The notes under the pieces are model-generated. The model saw only the letters and a program-made list of their open reading frames with translations. It did not search any database and was not told the origin of the DNA. From Desulfurellaceae bacterium bin18 (GTDB taxonomy: Bacteria; Desulfobacterota; Binatia; Bin18), in the NCBI GenBank assembly GCA_002238415.1, contig MPMI01000031.1, positions 1 through 64,000 on the forward strand: a stretch of 64,000 nt of DNA, written 5' to 3'. Positions within the stretch are counted from its first letter, which is position 1. Every line of letters starts with the position of its first letter. Below, piece by piece: positions 10,601 to 19,661 of this stretch. Position numbers and translations under genes: made by a program.

Positions 10601-10803
10601 CCAAACGCCTGCCAGGCGGCCGGGGCGTTACGACAGAACACCTGGGCCAGGGTGAGCGAGCTATCCGCCAGCCGATCACCAGCCGCGAGCAGGGTCTCCC
10701 GGGCCGGGGCCGGCAGGGCATCGAGTTCGGCCAACAAGGCTTGGCCGCGCGGCCCACCGAGCAAATGCCGGGTATCAAACCACAGGTTGCGAACGGATGA
10801 CAT
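7684..10803 (-). CDS. large NorD/CbbO-like von Willebrand factor A protein
   Basis: A 1039-residue protein. The C-terminal 250 residues form a VWA domain with a MIDAS motif ([12 protein letters not shown]), a [13 protein letters not shown] segment and [17 protein letters not shown]. This matches NorD/CbbO proteins, which work with a MoxR-type ATPase (NorQ/CbbQ) to insert metals or remodel target enzymes. The N-terminal part is rich in Leu/Ala helices, resembling a HEAT-type scaffold, and makes this longer than the usual roughly 600-780 residues. An acidic stretch (PEEDDDTGG) precedes the conserved C-terminal half. No ATPase partner lies in the window. There is no Shine-Dalgarno box before the ATG; an F4 palindrome occupies that position. 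Confidence 0.85.
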   Translation of the reverse strand: MSSVRNLWFDTRHLLGGPRGQALLAELDALPAPARETLLAAGDRLADSSLTLAQVFCRNAPAAWQAFGEDRFAHWVQVGEQFVRHEPTSREGAVAYFSIPPDALARLGWDQVEAWVAVGCEVLQVSRRLGAQFLQTSAPLLPDLPAPLTERLHAWARHGSTLLRKKGWKGEFLALSYFSAAPLALPVLSPAEMREWAVLGVLVQDSGPWTFYTTLPSGFAELTEKIRLQLLVDCQAAANHSPAAAEAIFAQLSAVLAGLPPALRTFLLAILAPVIRSDPEALLSLFPLMAPCLNAIESVQRPALRKALVTLAQDFAPGIPPAIRTLPRAYEEAGEQRLLEWIATGRDIGRTRPEAGVTFFALESRTSLRVLRHDDTGVNLEEVQEVLRKYIQMLSGWAAGIERQEFFSYPPALEEFPVPGDAIPLPARIDLFPTYEENFRLFRALAMLQAGRREFGTYDFRLERLWPQLSEEVRQLSEASGPPTGGLGAFFACFPHPQVVEALFLLVETRRVTHRVGQSYRGLRSDLEWLNIVSLPSLLPETLRTLFATLTLPPQPSHTVYDSARWAADTYQRILSSLVMVQRQDQDPASFEAALFEKMTGDALIDPDMTDDSPPPAEDMPELPQLTLEPEEDDDTGGAPLSPEELKALLEAGVELNIRQGKPDSLNPQGLYITDLDGKLPAHSDPDARLPENGTLVSTGRRRERQEALTFFYDEWDYHIADYRARWCRLREIMLSGDAGEFFAKTLGDYVALTPAIKAEFQRIRPEQYRLVRGLEDGEEFDLNAVITAVSDRRARLAPSPKVYTTKRQTERDVAALFLLDMSASTDEPVVPLPPTYGQDDPDDWLAAWKKKPVEPQPKPRRIIDVTKEALVLMAEALEEIGDAYAVYGFSGQGRDNVEFYHVKSFTESLSPTIKGRIGAIEPKRSTRMGPAIRHSLEKLKDIACRVKLLILLSDGFPQDMDYGTDRRSATYGIQDTMMALREADQAGVLTFCLTIDKAGHDYLRDMCAPSRYMVLEDVTSLPTELPKVYQRYIRPWQT

Positions 10804-10815
10804 GAAGGGGAGGAG

Positions 10816-10877
10816 GTTGGGGATTAGGGGTTAGGGGTTGGTCCCCAATCCCCAGTCCCCAATCCCTAGTTCCTAAT
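10816..10877. repeat. F4 palindromic element between the VWA gene and ilvE
   Basis: Left arm units GGGGATTA and GGGGTTAG face right arm units TCCCCAATCCC and CCCTAGTTCC as imperfect inverses. This is a modular hairpin distinct in sequence from F1-F3. It lies 13 bases before the VWA start codon and just after the ilvE stop. Confidence 0.75.
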
Positions 10878-10878
10878 T

Positions 10879-11793
10879 CTATACATAGGTCAGCCAATCC
10901 TGATATTTTGGATTGGTGCCTTTAATGACGGTATCGAAGCGAGCTTTGAGTTCTCGTGTCACCGCTCCGGGCGTTTCCCCACGGATCACCCGGTCGTCGA
11001 GCTCACGAATCGGCGTCACCTCGGCGGCCGTGCCGGTAAAAAAGACCTCGTCGGCAAGATAGACCTCGTCCCGGGTGATCCGGTCCTCTTCCAACGGGAC
11101 ATCCATATCTCGCAGCAGGGTGATGGCGGTATCACGGGTAATGCCGGGCAGGAGCGAAGACGACAGCGGCGGCGTTTTGATTCTGCCCCGCCGGACAACA
11201 AAGATATTTTCTCCCGGTCCTTCGGCCACGTAGCCGTCGGTATCGAGCAGCAGGGCCTCGTCATAGCCCAGCGCCCATACCTCTTGACCAGCAAGAATGG
11301 AGTTCAGGTAGGTGCCGACGGCCTTGGCCTTGGTCATCAGGGTATTGACGTGAAAGCGTTGAAACGACGAGGTCTTGACCCGAATGCCCTTGAGCAGCCC
11401 TTCTTCGCCCAGATAGGCCCCCCAGGCCCAGGCCGCAATGGAAACGCGAATCGGGTTGGTCCTGGCGTGCAGGCCGCGGTCTCCTTCACCGACAAAGACC
11501 AGTGGACGGATATAGCACTCCTTGAGGGCGTTGGCCCGCACTGTTTCCAGGCAGGCCCGGATAACATCATCTTGGGAAAAGGGGATCGTGAGCCCGAGGA
11601 TGTGGGCCGAGTCGAACAACCGCTCGATATGTTCGGGTAGGCGGAAAACGCCGGACCGACCGTCTTCACCCGCATAGCAGCGAATGCCTTCAAATACGCC
11701 CACACCGTAGTGGAGCGTATGGGTGAGGACATGGACTTTTGCCTCGTCCCAGGGAACGAGTTCGCCGTCCATCCAGATTTTGCCGTTTTCCAC
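10879..11793 (-). CDS. ilvE: branched-chain amino acid aminotransferase
   Basis: The protein is 304 residues with this start, the normal length for IlvE. It is a fold-type IV PLP enzyme. Motifs are the LHYGVGVFEGIRCY segment, the PLP lysine in NTLMTKAKAVGTYLNS, EGPGENIFVV, and the phosphate-binding LPGITRDTAI. It transfers amino groups between glutamate and the keto acids of Ile, Leu and Val in the cytosol. I choose the GTG at 11793 because AAGGAGG lies just upstream, rather than the ATG at 11850. It follows moeA by about 80 bases on the same strand. Confidence 0.95.
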   Translation of the reverse strand: MENGKIWMDGELVPWDEAKVHVLTHTLHYGVGVFEGIRCYAGEDGRSGVFRLPEHIERLFDSAHILGLTIPFSQDDVIRACLETVRANALKECYIRPLVFVGEGDRGLHARTNPIRVSIAAWAWGAYLGEEGLLKGIRVKTSSFQRFHVNTLMTKAKAVGTYLNSILAGQEVWALGYDEALLLDTDGYVAEGPGENIFVVRRGRIKTPPLSSSLLPGITRDTAITLLRDMDVPLEEDRITRDEVYLADEVFFTGTAAEVTPIRELDDRVIRGETPGAVTRELKARFDTVIKGTNPKYQDWLTYV

Positions 11794-11874
11794 AGAAACC
11801 TCCTTGCGAAAAGAAGTTTTTTGCAAATCAGAAGCCCTGGGGAAAGTCAACGGGTGGGGGTAGATCCGAGTCGC

Positions 11875-13113
11875 CTAAAAGGGCAACTCGGTGGGCATGA
11901 ACTCTTCTCGATCAAGGACGATAGCGGTCGCGGTGCTGCCTTTGCGGAGCAGCGCTATCTCGGGCGGTCCGATCACCAGACTCTCTCCGAGAGAAAGCGA
12001 ACTCAGGACGCCGGAGCTTTGGGTGCCGGTTGAGTGCGCCACATAGCCGGACCCGTTCCGGGTCAACTGACAGCGAACGAATTCCGTCAGGCCCTGCGCC
12101 TTGGAAATGTCTTCACCAAGGGTGACCTGGACGGTCGGAAAGAAGAGCTTACGATAGCCAGCCATACGGCGCAGCGCGGCCCAGGTGTAGAGATAGAAAC
12201 ACACCAGAGCGGAAACCGGATTGCCGGGCAGACCAAAATACGGGCGTCCGCGGAGCAGGCCGAACGTCAGCGGCTTGCCCGGCTTTTGGGCGACCCGCCA
12301 GAACAGACGCTCGATGCCAATGTCGTCCATGGCCGCTTTGACAAAATCAAAATCCCCAACCGACACCCCACCGGTGGATAACACAATATCGTGGCGCACG
12401 GCCTCTTCGAGCGCGGCACGCGTTTCTTCCAGGCTATCGCGGGCAATGGCCAGGGGAACGGGCTGACCGCCGGCCTCACGCACGGCCGCGGCCAGCGTGT
12501 AGGCGTTAGAGTTCACAATCTGACCCGGTTGCAGCGGGACATCGACTTCGGCCAGCTCATTACCCGTACTCAAGATGGCGACCCTGGGGTGCTGATGCAC
12601 CAGCACAAAGCTGCGGCCGACCGAGGCCAACAACCCGATATCCGCCGGACGCAGGACACGACCCGACTTGAGAATCGTCTGACCGGGTTGGATGTCTTCC
12701 CCGCTCGCGCGGATATTATTGCCTTTGGGACCGGCCTTGCGAATGAGTACCTGGCCGGATTGTTCCTGGGTGTCTTCGACCTTAATAACGCTGTCGGCGC
12801 CCGGAGGAAGGACGGCACCGGTCATGATTTTACTCGCCGTCCTGGGTTCCACCGTTTTGGTTGGCACGGCGCCGGCTTGAATGACTTCCAGGACGGACAG
12901 CGCAACGGGCTGGTCGGCCCGGGCGGACTGAATGTCGTCATGTCGAACCGCATAGCCATCCATGGCTGAGTTTGTGAACGGCGGCACTTTGCGGACGGAC
13001 TCGACCCCCTCAGCCAGGACCCGTCCGGTTGCTTCAAACAGGCTGATACGCTCACCGGCCAGCGGAGAGACGGTCTCCAGAATTTGGGTCAGGGCCTCAT
13101 GGACGGAGATCAT
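11875..13113 (-). CDS. moeA: molybdopterin molybdenumtransferase MoeA
   Basis: A 412-residue protein with the MoeA domain order. An N-terminal segment with PPFTNSAMDGYAVR is followed by GAVLPPGADSVIKVEDT, then the MogA-like domain with VAILSTGNEL, STGGVSVGDFDFVK and FGLPGNPVSALVCFYLY, and a C-terminal beta domain. It inserts molybdenum into adenylylated molybdopterin to complete Moco. I choose the second of two close ATGs (13113), which places GGAGGG seven bases upstream. No other Moco genes are adjacent, although the E1/sulfur-carrier genes near 49-50 kb are related in fold to MoeB/MoaD. An F1 palindrome lies just upstream. Confidence 0.95.
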   Translation of the reverse strand: MISVHEALTQILETVSPLAGERISLFEATGRVLAEGVESVRKVPPFTNSAMDGYAVRHDDIQSARADQPVALSVLEVIQAGAVPTKTVEPRTASKIMTGAVLPPGADSVIKVEDTQEQSGQVLIRKAGPKGNNIRASGEDIQPGQTILKSGRVLRPADIGLLASVGRSFVLVHQHPRVAILSTGNELAEVDVPLQPGQIVNSNAYTLAAAVREAGGQPVPLAIARDSLEETRAALEEAVRHDIVLSTGGVSVGDFDFVKAAMDDIGIERLFWRVAQKPGKPLTFGLLRGRPYFGLPGNPVSALVCFYLYTWAALRRMAGYRKLFFPTVQVTLGEDISKAQGLTEFVRCQLTRNGSGYVAHSTGTQSSGVLSSLSLGESLVIGPPEIALLRKGSTATAIVLDREEFMPTELPF

Positions 13114-13129
13114 ACGCATACCCTCCGAT

Positions 13130-13183
13130 AAAGAGTAAACGCGTCCAGCATCTCATGTCTATTGGAGGACACGTTTACTCTTT
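13130..13183. repeat. F1 palindromic element between purE and moeA
   Basis: Arms AAAGAGTAAACGCGTCC (13130-13146) and GGACACGTTTACTCTTT (13167-13183) differ by one position that can still pair as G-T. The loop is the reverse complement of the consensus loop, so this copy is inverted relative to the one in the TonB gene. Confidence 0.9.
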
Positions 13184-13201
13184 CAAGTTCGTTTGAGAGC
13201 C

Positions 13202-13708
13202 TTACAATGCGCCTGCCTTGACGCGCTCCTGTAAGCGCCGGTCTTTGTCCCGGGTCTTTTCAACCAGTTCGGCTTTGAAGGCCTGGAACCGTTCTAGCAG
13301 ACCCGTGTTGCTGGTTGCCAGTATTTGAATGGCCAGCAGACCGGCGTTGCGGGCACCATCAATGGCGACGGTCGCTACCGGCACGCCAGCCGGCATCTGG
13401 ACAATCGACAGGAGTGAGTCTTGTCCGTTTAGGGCCGCGCTTTTGATTGGTACGCCAATAACCGGCAGGGGGGTATGGCCGGCAACCACCCCCGCCAGAT
13501 GGGCGGCGCCCCCGGCTCCGGCAATGATGACCTTGAGACCTCTTTCGTGCGCCTGACTCGCATATTCGGTGGCATCGTGCGGGGTCCGGTGGGCGGACAG
13601 GACGCGGATCTCATAGCCAACCTCAAACTCCTCACAGACTTTGGCCGCTTGTTTCATCGTCTCGAGGTCTGAATCGCTACCCATAACAATACCGATCTGG
13701 GGGGTCAT
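13202..13708 (-). CDS. purE: N5-carboxyaminoimidazole ribonucleotide mutase PurE
   Basis: A 168-residue class I PurE. It opens with [14 protein letters not shown], followed by [40 protein letters not shown] and [16 protein letters not shown]. These segments form the substrate pocket with the catalytic His in SAHRTP. It converts N5-CAIR to CAIR in purine synthesis. The usual partner purK is not in the window. The start lies two bases after the murF stop, so the two are probably translated from one message. Confidence 0.95.
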   Translation of the reverse strand: MTPQIGIVMGSDSDLETMKQAAKVCEEFEVGYEIRVLSAHRTPHDATEYASQAHERGLKVIIAGAGGAAHLAGVVAGHTPLPVIGVPIKSAALNGQDSLLSIVQMPAGVPVATVAIDGARNAGLLAIQILATSNTGLLERFQAFKAELVEKTRDKDRRLQERVKAGAL

Positions 13709-13710
13709 GC

Positions 13711-15123
13711 TTACTCCTTTCCATTCCGCTCAACGAGCGCTTCCAATATCTGCTCCAGATGCACACCGCGAGAGCCTTTGACCAACATGAGTTGCGGCCC
13801 GTCAACCTGCCGCACCAGCGCATGGACACACGGGGCGGCGGCTGTTGCATCGGGGAAGACGTGGGCCGGGAGCCCAGCCTGAACCGCGGCATCGGCAAGC
13901 TGCGGGGCGTACTGACCAACCGTCACCAGAGCGTCCGGGACGGGTTTGAGCCCGGCGACATAGGCCCCGATCTCCCGGTGCCGCAACTCGCCGACCGCTC
14001 CCAATTCGAGCATATCGCCCAAGACGAGGATCAACCGCTCACCAGCATTCCGAATCGTGTTGGCGGTCTGGAGCGCGTGCTGCATGGAGGCTGGGTTCGC
14101 ATTATAGCAGTCGTCCAGCCCGGTCAGTTGATAGGCCGGCACACTAAACGGGGTGAGACGGCGGGGGGCACCCTGGGCGGTCCGCAGCGTTGCGCAGGCC
14201 GTCTCAAGGTCCAAACCGTTCTCCAGCACTGCGGCAATAGTCGCGAGGGCCGCGGGGACGCAGTGGGAACCGATGAGCGACAGTTGTACCTGTCGGCACT
14301 GTCCCAGGGCGTGCAGTTCAAAACTCGTCCCCGTCCGTGACACCTGAATCTGCGCGGCCCGCACCTGATTGGCGGGCTGTTCGCCAAAGGTGACAATCCG
14401 GCACCGGGCCTGGCGCTGGACGGCGGCCAGCAGCATAGGGTCGTCGCCATTGATAATGACCACCCCGTCAGGCGGCAGGGCAGCGAGCAACTCGATTTCG
14501 GCTGCCAGCACTCCGGCTAGGTCGCCGAGCGTCTCGGTGTGTTCTTCGCTAATGGTGGTAATGACACCAATATGGGGCTGGGCGAAACGGCCCAGCGCGG
14601 TGAGTTCTCCGGGGCCGCTCGTTCCCATTTCCAGAACCAGAAAGTCGTCCTCCGGCGCGGCGCGTAGCAGAGTCAGCGGCAGGCCGATGTGATTATTCAG
14701 ATTCCCCTGGGTCGCCCAGGTGGGTCGTTGGGCGATAAAGACCTGGGCCATCAGCTCTTTGGTCGTTGTTTTGCCGTTGCTGCCGGCAATGCCAATCACC
14801 CGTGCGGCAAGCCGCTGGCGGTGCCATGTGGCGAGGTCTTGGAGGGCGGTCAGCGGATCGGGGACTTCGATCCCGGTAGCACCGTCGGGTTGTCCGACCG
14901 GGAAAGACGGCGAAAAAAGAAAGCCGGCCGCGCCGCCCTCCACCGCGGCCGAGATATAGCGATGGCCATTGGCCCGCTCCCCGGCGAGCGGAACGAACAG
15001 CGCCTGGGGTACGATATGGCGCGAATCAATGCTGACCGAGGTAAAGAGTGTGTCCGGGCGACCCCACCTGAGCGTGCCTCCGGTAGCGGTGCAGATGTCG
15101 TGCGCGCGCAGTGAAACTCCCAC
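13711..15123 (-). CDS. murF: UDP-N-acetylmuramoyl-tripeptide--D-alanyl-D-alanine ligase MurF
   Basis: A 470-residue Mur ligase. It has the N-terminal substrate domain with [24 protein letters not shown], the ATP-binding [13 protein letters not shown], a [13 protein letters not shown] segment, the [12 protein letters not shown] and INGDDP motifs, and a C-terminal domain with [13 protein letters not shown] and LGDMLELG. It adds D-Ala-D-Ala to the UDP-MurNAc-tripeptide in the cytosol. It is not in a dcw-type cell-wall cluster here; it is paired with purE. It diverges from the nucleotidyltransferase gene that starts at 15240. Confidence 0.95.
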   Translation of the reverse strand: MGVSLRAHDICTATGGTLRWGRPDTLFTSVSIDSRHIVPQALFVPLAGERANGHRYISAAVEGGAAGFLFSPSFPVGQPDGATGIEVPDPLTALQDLATWHRQRLAARVIGIAGSNGKTTTKELMAQVFIAQRPTWATQGNLNNHIGLPLTLLRAAPEDDFLVLEMGTSGPGELTALGRFAQPHIGVITTISEEHTETLGDLAGVLAAEIELLAALPPDGVVIINGDDPMLLAAVQRQARCRIVTFGEQPANQVRAAQIQVSRTGTSFELHALGQCRQVQLSLIGSHCVPAALATIAAVLENGLDLETACATLRTAQGAPRRLTPFSVPAYQLTGLDDCYNANPASMQHALQTANTIRNAGERLILVLGDMLELGAVGELRHREIGAYVAGLKPVPDALVTVGQYAPQLADAAVQAGLPAHVFPDATAAAPCVHALVRQVDGPQLMLVKGSRGVHLEQILEALVERNGKE

Positions 15124-15239
15124 AATGGGCCAACTCTATCGAGGCGGCCTGGGCGTCGCAAGCGCACAGGTGCGGAGCGTTTCTCCGGGAGACGGTGTGC
15201 TCCGTTGCTCTCCTGGGCGCGGCGTGTCACCATGCGCGT

Positions 15240-16562
15240 ATGAGCCAGCGGATCGATCAGGCCAGGACGATTGTGCAGACGCTGCACCGACATGGCCATA
15301 CGGCTTATTTTGCCGGTGGCTGTGTGCGGGATCGCCTCCTTGGCATTTCGGCCAAAGACTTCGATATCACCACGGATGCCCGGACCGTCGAGATCCGGAA
15401 GATATTTTCGCAGACGATCCCGGTCGGGGCGCAGTTCGGCGTTATCCTCGTTGTCCTGGAGGGTGTTCCCTATGAGGTGGCAACGTTTCGGGCGGATGGG
15501 GCCTATCATGATGGCCGTCACCCGGTAGCGGTCCGCTTCAGCACGGCCCGTGAAGACGCGCTGAGACGTGATTTCACGATTAACGGCATGTTCTTTGACC
15601 CGCTGACGGACACGGTTATCGATTATGTGGACGGGCAGGCAGACCTGCACAACCGGATCATTCGGGCCATTGGGAAGCCGACGGCGCGTTTTCACGAGGA
15701 CCGCATACGCCTGCTGCGAGCCGTCCGCTTTGCCGCCCGGCTGGGCTTCGCTATTGAGCCCGAGACCTGGCGGGCCGTGGGCCAGTTCGCTCCGACGCTG
15801 ACCGACATGGCCTGGGAGCGGATCGGCGACGAGGTGGTGAAACTCCTGACCGAAGGAGGTGCACGCTCGGGGATGGGATTGTTGGCGGAGTCGGGCCTGC
15901 TGGCGGCCGTGCTGCCCGAGGTTCTGGCGCTACGCGGGGTGGCTCAGTCACCCGATTTTCATCCCGAGGGCGATGTTTTTGTGCACACGCTCCTGGTGCT
16001 GCACCATCTCGACGCTCTGGGGCGACCGAGCGAGAGCCTGGCCCTGGGAGCGCTGCTCCACGATATCGCGAAACCACGCTGCCAGCGGCGGGCCGGAGAG
16101 CGCATCACCTTTCACGGTCACTGCGAGTCCGGCGCGGAGATGGCGGTCGATATCTGTCAGCGTCTGAAACGCTCGCGCGCGATCTGGGAGCGGGTGGCCT
16201 TCCTGGTTAAAAACCACCTGCGGCTGCTCGACGCGCCCCGCATGCGAGCGGCAACGCTCAAACGCTTTCTACGCCTCGACGGTATTGAAGAACTCCTGGA
16301 GCTCGCCCGCCTGGACGCCCTGGCGTCGCACGGCAATCTTGAGGCGTATACATTCTGCCGCCAAAAACTGCTCGCGCTCGACCCCGAGGAACTACGCCCG
16401 CCCCGTCTGTTGAGCGGCCGGGACCTGATCCAGCTCGGATTTCAGCCCGGTCCGCAGTTCTCCACTATCCTGAGGGCGCTGGAGGAGGCCCAACTCGAAG
16501 GCCAGGTACGCACTCGACAGGCCGCGCTCTCCTGGGTGCACCAAAACTGGCAGCGGCCCTAA
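15240..16562 (+). CDS. CCA tRNA nucleotidyltransferase / poly(A) polymerase-family protein with HD domain
   Basis: A 440-residue class II nucleotidyltransferase. It has FAGGCVRDRLLG, the metal-binding DFDITTDA pair, RRDFTINGMFFDP, and the template region EDRIRLLRAVRFAARLGF. An HD domain follows (HTLLVLHHLD...ALLHDIAKP). It would add or repair the CCA end of tRNAs, or act as a poly(A) polymerase; the two cannot be separated from sequence alone. I start at the ATG at 15240, which aligns with the family N-terminus; a longer frame reaches back to 15111 but would overlap the divergent murF start. Its stop overlaps the end of phoR by four bases, tail to tail. Confidence 0.9.
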   Translation: MSQRIDQARTIVQTLHRHGHTAYFAGGCVRDRLLGISAKDFDITTDARTVEIRKIFSQTIPVGAQFGVILVVLEGVPYEVATFRADGAYHDGRHPVAVRFSTAREDALRRDFTINGMFFDPLTDTVIDYVDGQADLHNRIIRAIGKPTARFHEDRIRLLRAVRFAARLGFAIEPETWRAVGQFAPTLTDMAWERIGDEVVKLLTEGGARSGMGLLAESGLLAAVLPEVLALRGVAQSPDFHPEGDVFVHTLLVLHHLDALGRPSESLALGALLHDIAKPRCQRRAGERITFHGHCESGAEMAVDICQRLKRSRAIWERVAFLVKNHLRLLDAPRMRAATLKRFLRLDGIEELLELARLDALASHGNLEAYTFCRQKLLALDPEELRPPRLLSGRDLIQLGFQPGPQFSTILRALEEAQLEGQVRTRQAALSWVHQNWQRP

Positions 16563-18100
16563 GAAGTCTGAGCAGTGTGCTCCGACGGAGGGAGCGTCAA
16601 CGGCAGGGCGACCCGGACCGTGGTTCCGTGATTGACCTTACTCTCGATCCGAAGTGCGCCGCTATGGGCCATCACAATATGTTTGACAATGGCAAGCCCC
16701 AGGCCCGTTCCCCCCAACTCACGTGAACGGGCTTTATCCACCCGGTAAAAACGCTGGGTCAGGCGCGGGATATCGGCTTCCGGGATACCACAGCCGGTAT
16801 CGGTTATGGCAATCTCCAGCCAGTCCTGGGCGCCGTTGCCTGTGACATCAGAAACGCTGGTATCAGGCGCCTCATGAGCGTGCTCTGCCGGAGCGGAATG
16901 CCCCCACCATCCTTGTGGTGCCCCTGTGCCGTCACGTGCAGAGTGCAGCGCCGCGGAGACCGTAACCTGACCCTGAGCGGGCGTATATTTAACCGCGTTG
17001 TCAATCAGGTTGATCAAGACTTGATGCAGGCGGTCCCGATCTCCCCCCACGGTGGGCAGGGCGGGCGGGATATGCTGAGAGAGGGTGACCCTCCCTCGCT
17101 GGGCTTTCTCCTGTAGCATATCAAAGGCTTCCTGGACGAGTTCAGGAATATGGAGTTCCTTCCGATGGAGCTCGGTCTGCCCCAATTCCAGGTTGGATAG
17201 AGTTAGAAGGTCGTCTATGAGGCGGCTAAGGCGTTCCGAGTGCCGGTCAATAATCGTGAGGAAGCGGGTCGCGTGCTCGGGATCGTGGAGGGCACCCGTG
17301 AGCAGGGTTTCCGCATAGCCCTTGATCGCGGTGAGCGGGGTCCGAAGTTCGTGCGACACATTGGCCACAAAGTCTGCCCGGATGGATTCGAGCTGTTTGA
17401 TTGGGGTCAAATCGTGACAGCTTAACACATATCCGCTGGCTGGTGGGCGGCTTCCCTGAGGCCCTCCATACTCTCCGCTGTGGGGCAGGCGCAAGACGCT
17501 CACGGCGAGTTGTCGTGGCTCCCGGCCCTCGACTTCGATTTCCTGGGTGACTCCCTCAGCCGATTCGGCGGACAAAAGCTGGTGCAGAACAGGGTGGCGG
17601 GAAAATTCTTGAAAGGGCCGGCCCTGCCAGTCTTCCATTGGGTCCAGACCAAATAGATGTAACGCGGCCGGGTTCCAGCGCACGATGTTGCCATGCGGAT
17701 CAAGCACGACAATGCCTTCAGCCATGCTGTGGAGCAGGGCTTCGAGTTCTTTCTTTTCGTCTTGGAGCTGCTGAAGGTGTCGGCCTTGCGTCGTAAGGAG
17801 TCGGGAGAGCCGGTACTCGATGGTGCCCAGTACGTCGTTTTTGCGGACGGGCAGCGCGGGGAGCAGGACTCGGCTCGGGGTCACGGAAAGAAAAGCGCTG
17901 AGCGCGTTCAAACGTTGCCGCAACTGTGTCCGCTGACGCAAGGCAGTGCCCAGCGCGGCAATGCCACAGATAAGGGCTGCATACCAGACCCACTGCGGAC
18001 GTGCGTCCGCGGGAAGGGACAAAAAGAGATGGAGGATGAGCAGGGCCAGCAGAGCCAGACCAACCGGAAACAGAACGGCAAAGGTAATATTATCTCTCAC
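16559..18100 (-). CDS. phoR: phosphate regulon sensor histidine kinase PhoR
   Basis: The protein is 513 residues. Two N-terminal membrane helices (about 8-30 and 38-55) precede a linker, then a PAS domain (LLHSMAEGIVVLDPHGNIVRWN), the H box VSHELRTPLTAIKGYAETLL, the N box LINLIDNAVKYT and the ATP-lid boxes DTGCGIPE and GGTGLGLAIVKH. It autophosphorylates on the H-box His and passes phosphate to PhoB under phosphate limitation. Between the N and first G boxes there is an extra stretch of roughly 35 residues (GAPQGWWGHSAPAEHAHEAP and neighbours) that the family usually lacks. It is last in the pst-pho operon. Confidence 0.95.
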   Translation of the reverse strand: MRDNITFAVLFPVGLALLALLILHLFLSLPADARPQWVWYAALICGIAALGTALRQRTQLRQRLNALSAFLSVTPSRVLLPALPVRKNDVLGTIEYRLSRLLTTQGRHLQQLQDEKKELEALLHSMAEGIVVLDPHGNIVRWNPAALHLFGLDPMEDWQGRPFQEFSRHPVLHQLLSAESAEGVTQEIEVEGREPRQLAVSVLRLPHSGEYGGPQGSRPPASGYVLSCHDLTPIKQLESIRADFVANVSHELRTPLTAIKGYAETLLTGALHDPEHATRFLTIIDRHSERLSRLIDDLLTLSNLELGQTELHRKELHIPELVQEAFDMLQEKAQRGRVTLSQHIPPALPTVGGDRDRLHQVLINLIDNAVKYTPAQGQVTVSAALHSARDGTGAPQGWWGHSAPAEHAHEAPDTSVSDVTGNGAQDWLEIAITDTGCGIPEADIPRLTQRFYRVDKARSRELGGTGLGLAIVKHIVMAHSGALRIESKVNHGTTVRVALPLTLPPSEHTAQTS

Positions 18101-18132
18101 ACGAGGGCGCTGCGTTGCGTCCGGTAGCGCGG

Positions 18133-18879
18133 CTAGGCCTCAAGCGCTTCCGGGTTAAATTTATACCCAACCCCACGCACGGTAAGGAGCAGACTCGGGT
18201 TGGCATCATCCTGCTCGATGCGCTTCCGCAGGCGACGGATATGGACGTCGACCGTGCGGGGCTCAATATAGACGTTATGCCCCCACACCAGATCGAGGAT
18301 TTGGGTCCGGCTGAAAACGCGGTTCGGAGACTGGACGAAAAATTTGAGCAGTTCAAACTCGCGCAGACCAAGTTCGAGCGGATCGCCGTCGAGCTTCACC
18401 TCGTAGGTATCGTAATCGATCTGGAGCCGGCCACGGGCATACATCTGGTGCGGCTGGTCTGCAGGCGGCCCGTAGGTCCGTCGCAGGACAGCTTTGACCC
18501 GAGCGACGAGTTCGCGCGGACTGAAGGGTTTGGTAATGTAGTCGTCCGCCCCCATTTCGAGGCCCAGAACCTTATCGACCTCGGAGGCGCGCGCCGTCAG
18601 CATCAGAATCGGGACGGTGGCCATCTTGTCTTGTGCGCGTAAAGTTCGACACACCTCAAGGCCGGACAGGCCGGGCAGCATGAGGTCGAGAATAATAAGC
18701 GCCGGCCGTTCAATAGCAGCAAGACGCAGACTCACTTCGCCGTCACTCGCTTCGAGGACGGTAAAACCCTCGGTTTCCAGATGATACCGTACCAGGTCGC
18801 GGATGTCTTTTTCATCTTCAATAATCAGTACTTTCCGCTTGGACTCCGCTGCCTCCGCTGTCTGCTGGTGTACCGCCAT
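18133..18879 (-). CDS. phoB: phosphate regulon response regulator PhoB
   Basis: A 248-residue OmpR-class regulator. The receiver domain has VLIIEDEKDIRDLV, a phosphoacceptor Asp in LIILDLMLPGLSG, Thr in MLTARAS and Lys in DDYITKPFSPREL. The winged-helix DNA-binding domain carries LGLREFELLKFF and RTVDVHIRRLRKRIEQD. It sits directly upstream of phoR and downstream of phoU in one operon. Phosphorylated PhoB binds Pho boxes; four such sites are visible in this window, at about 27.25, 35.45, 38.30 and 38.49 kb. Confidence 0.95.
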   Translation of the reverse strand: MAVHQQTAEAAESKRKVLIIEDEKDIRDLVRYHLETEGFTVLEASDGEVSLRLAAIERPALIILDLMLPGLSGLEVCRTLRAQDKMATVPILMLTARASEVDKVLGLEMGADDYITKPFSPRELVARVKAVLRRTYGPPADQPHQMYARGRLQIDYDTYEVKLDGDPLELGLREFELLKFFVQSPNRVFSRTQILDLVWGHNVYIEPRTVDVHIRRLRKRIEQDDANPSLLLTVRGVGYKFNPEALEA

Positions 18880-18892
18880 AGCCTCCTCGGTT

Positions 18893-19648
18893 TTAGACTG
18901 ACTCGGGTAAGGGCGAGAGGTGGCGTATACTCTTGCCCTTTGCCAGATAGATCACCATCTCGGCGATATTGGTGGCGTGGTCCGCCACCCGCTCAAGGTA
19001 TTTGGCAATAAACAATATCCGCGTGGCGCGGGGGGCGTATTCGGGTTCCTGCTGCATCTGAGACAGCATGGCGTTGAAGATCTGCGCGGTTAAATCATCG
19101 ATCCGGTCATCGCGCTGACACACACTTAGGGCCAGGTCGGGCGCCTCAACCACAAAATCGCCGAGTTTATCTCTGAGGGTAATACGCGTATCGGAGGTGG
19201 CGTTGACATCAGAGGAGGACTGCAAGAAAGCGTCGAGACTATCGCGCAGCATGGCCCGGGCGCCCTCGGCCATTTCGGGTAATTCGGGCCGCGGGGCAGG
19301 GGGCGCTTCCTGATTGAGTTCGATCGCTCGCTCACAGATATTCTCGGCGATATCGCCGATACGCTCGAGATCGGTTGAAATCCGCAGACTGGTGGTAATA
19401 AAGCGCAAATCCCGAGCGGCCGGCTGATGCAGGGCAAGGAGACGGATGCAGGCTTCATCAATGGCAACATCAAGATAGTTGACCATATGGTCACGCTCTA
19501 TGACCTCATGGGCGGTCTGCGAGTCGCGCTCGACGAACGAGTTGAAAGCGTCTCCGATCTGCTTTTCAACCAGCCCGCCCATTTCCAACACCTTGGCCCG
19601 CAGCTGCTGGAGTTCTTCTTCGTACTGGCTATCTGTATGAAGTGGCAT
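18893..19648 (-). CDS. phoU: phosphate transport accessory protein PhoU
   Basis: The protein is 251 residues, made of two PhoU-type three-helix bundles. The repeated metal-binding pattern appears as ERDHMVNYLDVAIDEACIRLL with DLERIGDIAENICERAIEL, and later QRDDRIDDLTAQIFNAML with YLERVADHATNIAEMVIYL. PhoU links Pst transport activity to PhoR and silences the Pho regulon when phosphate is plentiful. The start at 19648 has GGAGGG directly upstream. It lies 13 bases after pstB. Confidence 0.95.
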   Translation of the reverse strand: MPLHTDSQYEEELQQLRAKVLEMGGLVEKQIGDAFNSFVERDSQTAHEVIERDHMVNYLDVAIDEACIRLLALHQPAARDLRFITTSLRISTDLERIGDIAENICERAIELNQEAPPAPRPELPEMAEGARAMLRDSLDAFLQSSSDVNATSDTRITLRDKLGDFVVEAPDLALSVCQRDDRIDDLTAQIFNAMLSQMQQEPEYAPRATRILFIAKYLERVADHATNIAEMVIYLAKGKSIRHLSPLPESV

Positions 19649-19661
19649 ACTCCCTCCGCTT

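Noticed and set aside
15111..15239. Extra 43 residues before the nucleotidyltransferase
   Set aside because: They overlap the divergent murF start and carry no family features; the ATG at 15240 fits the family.
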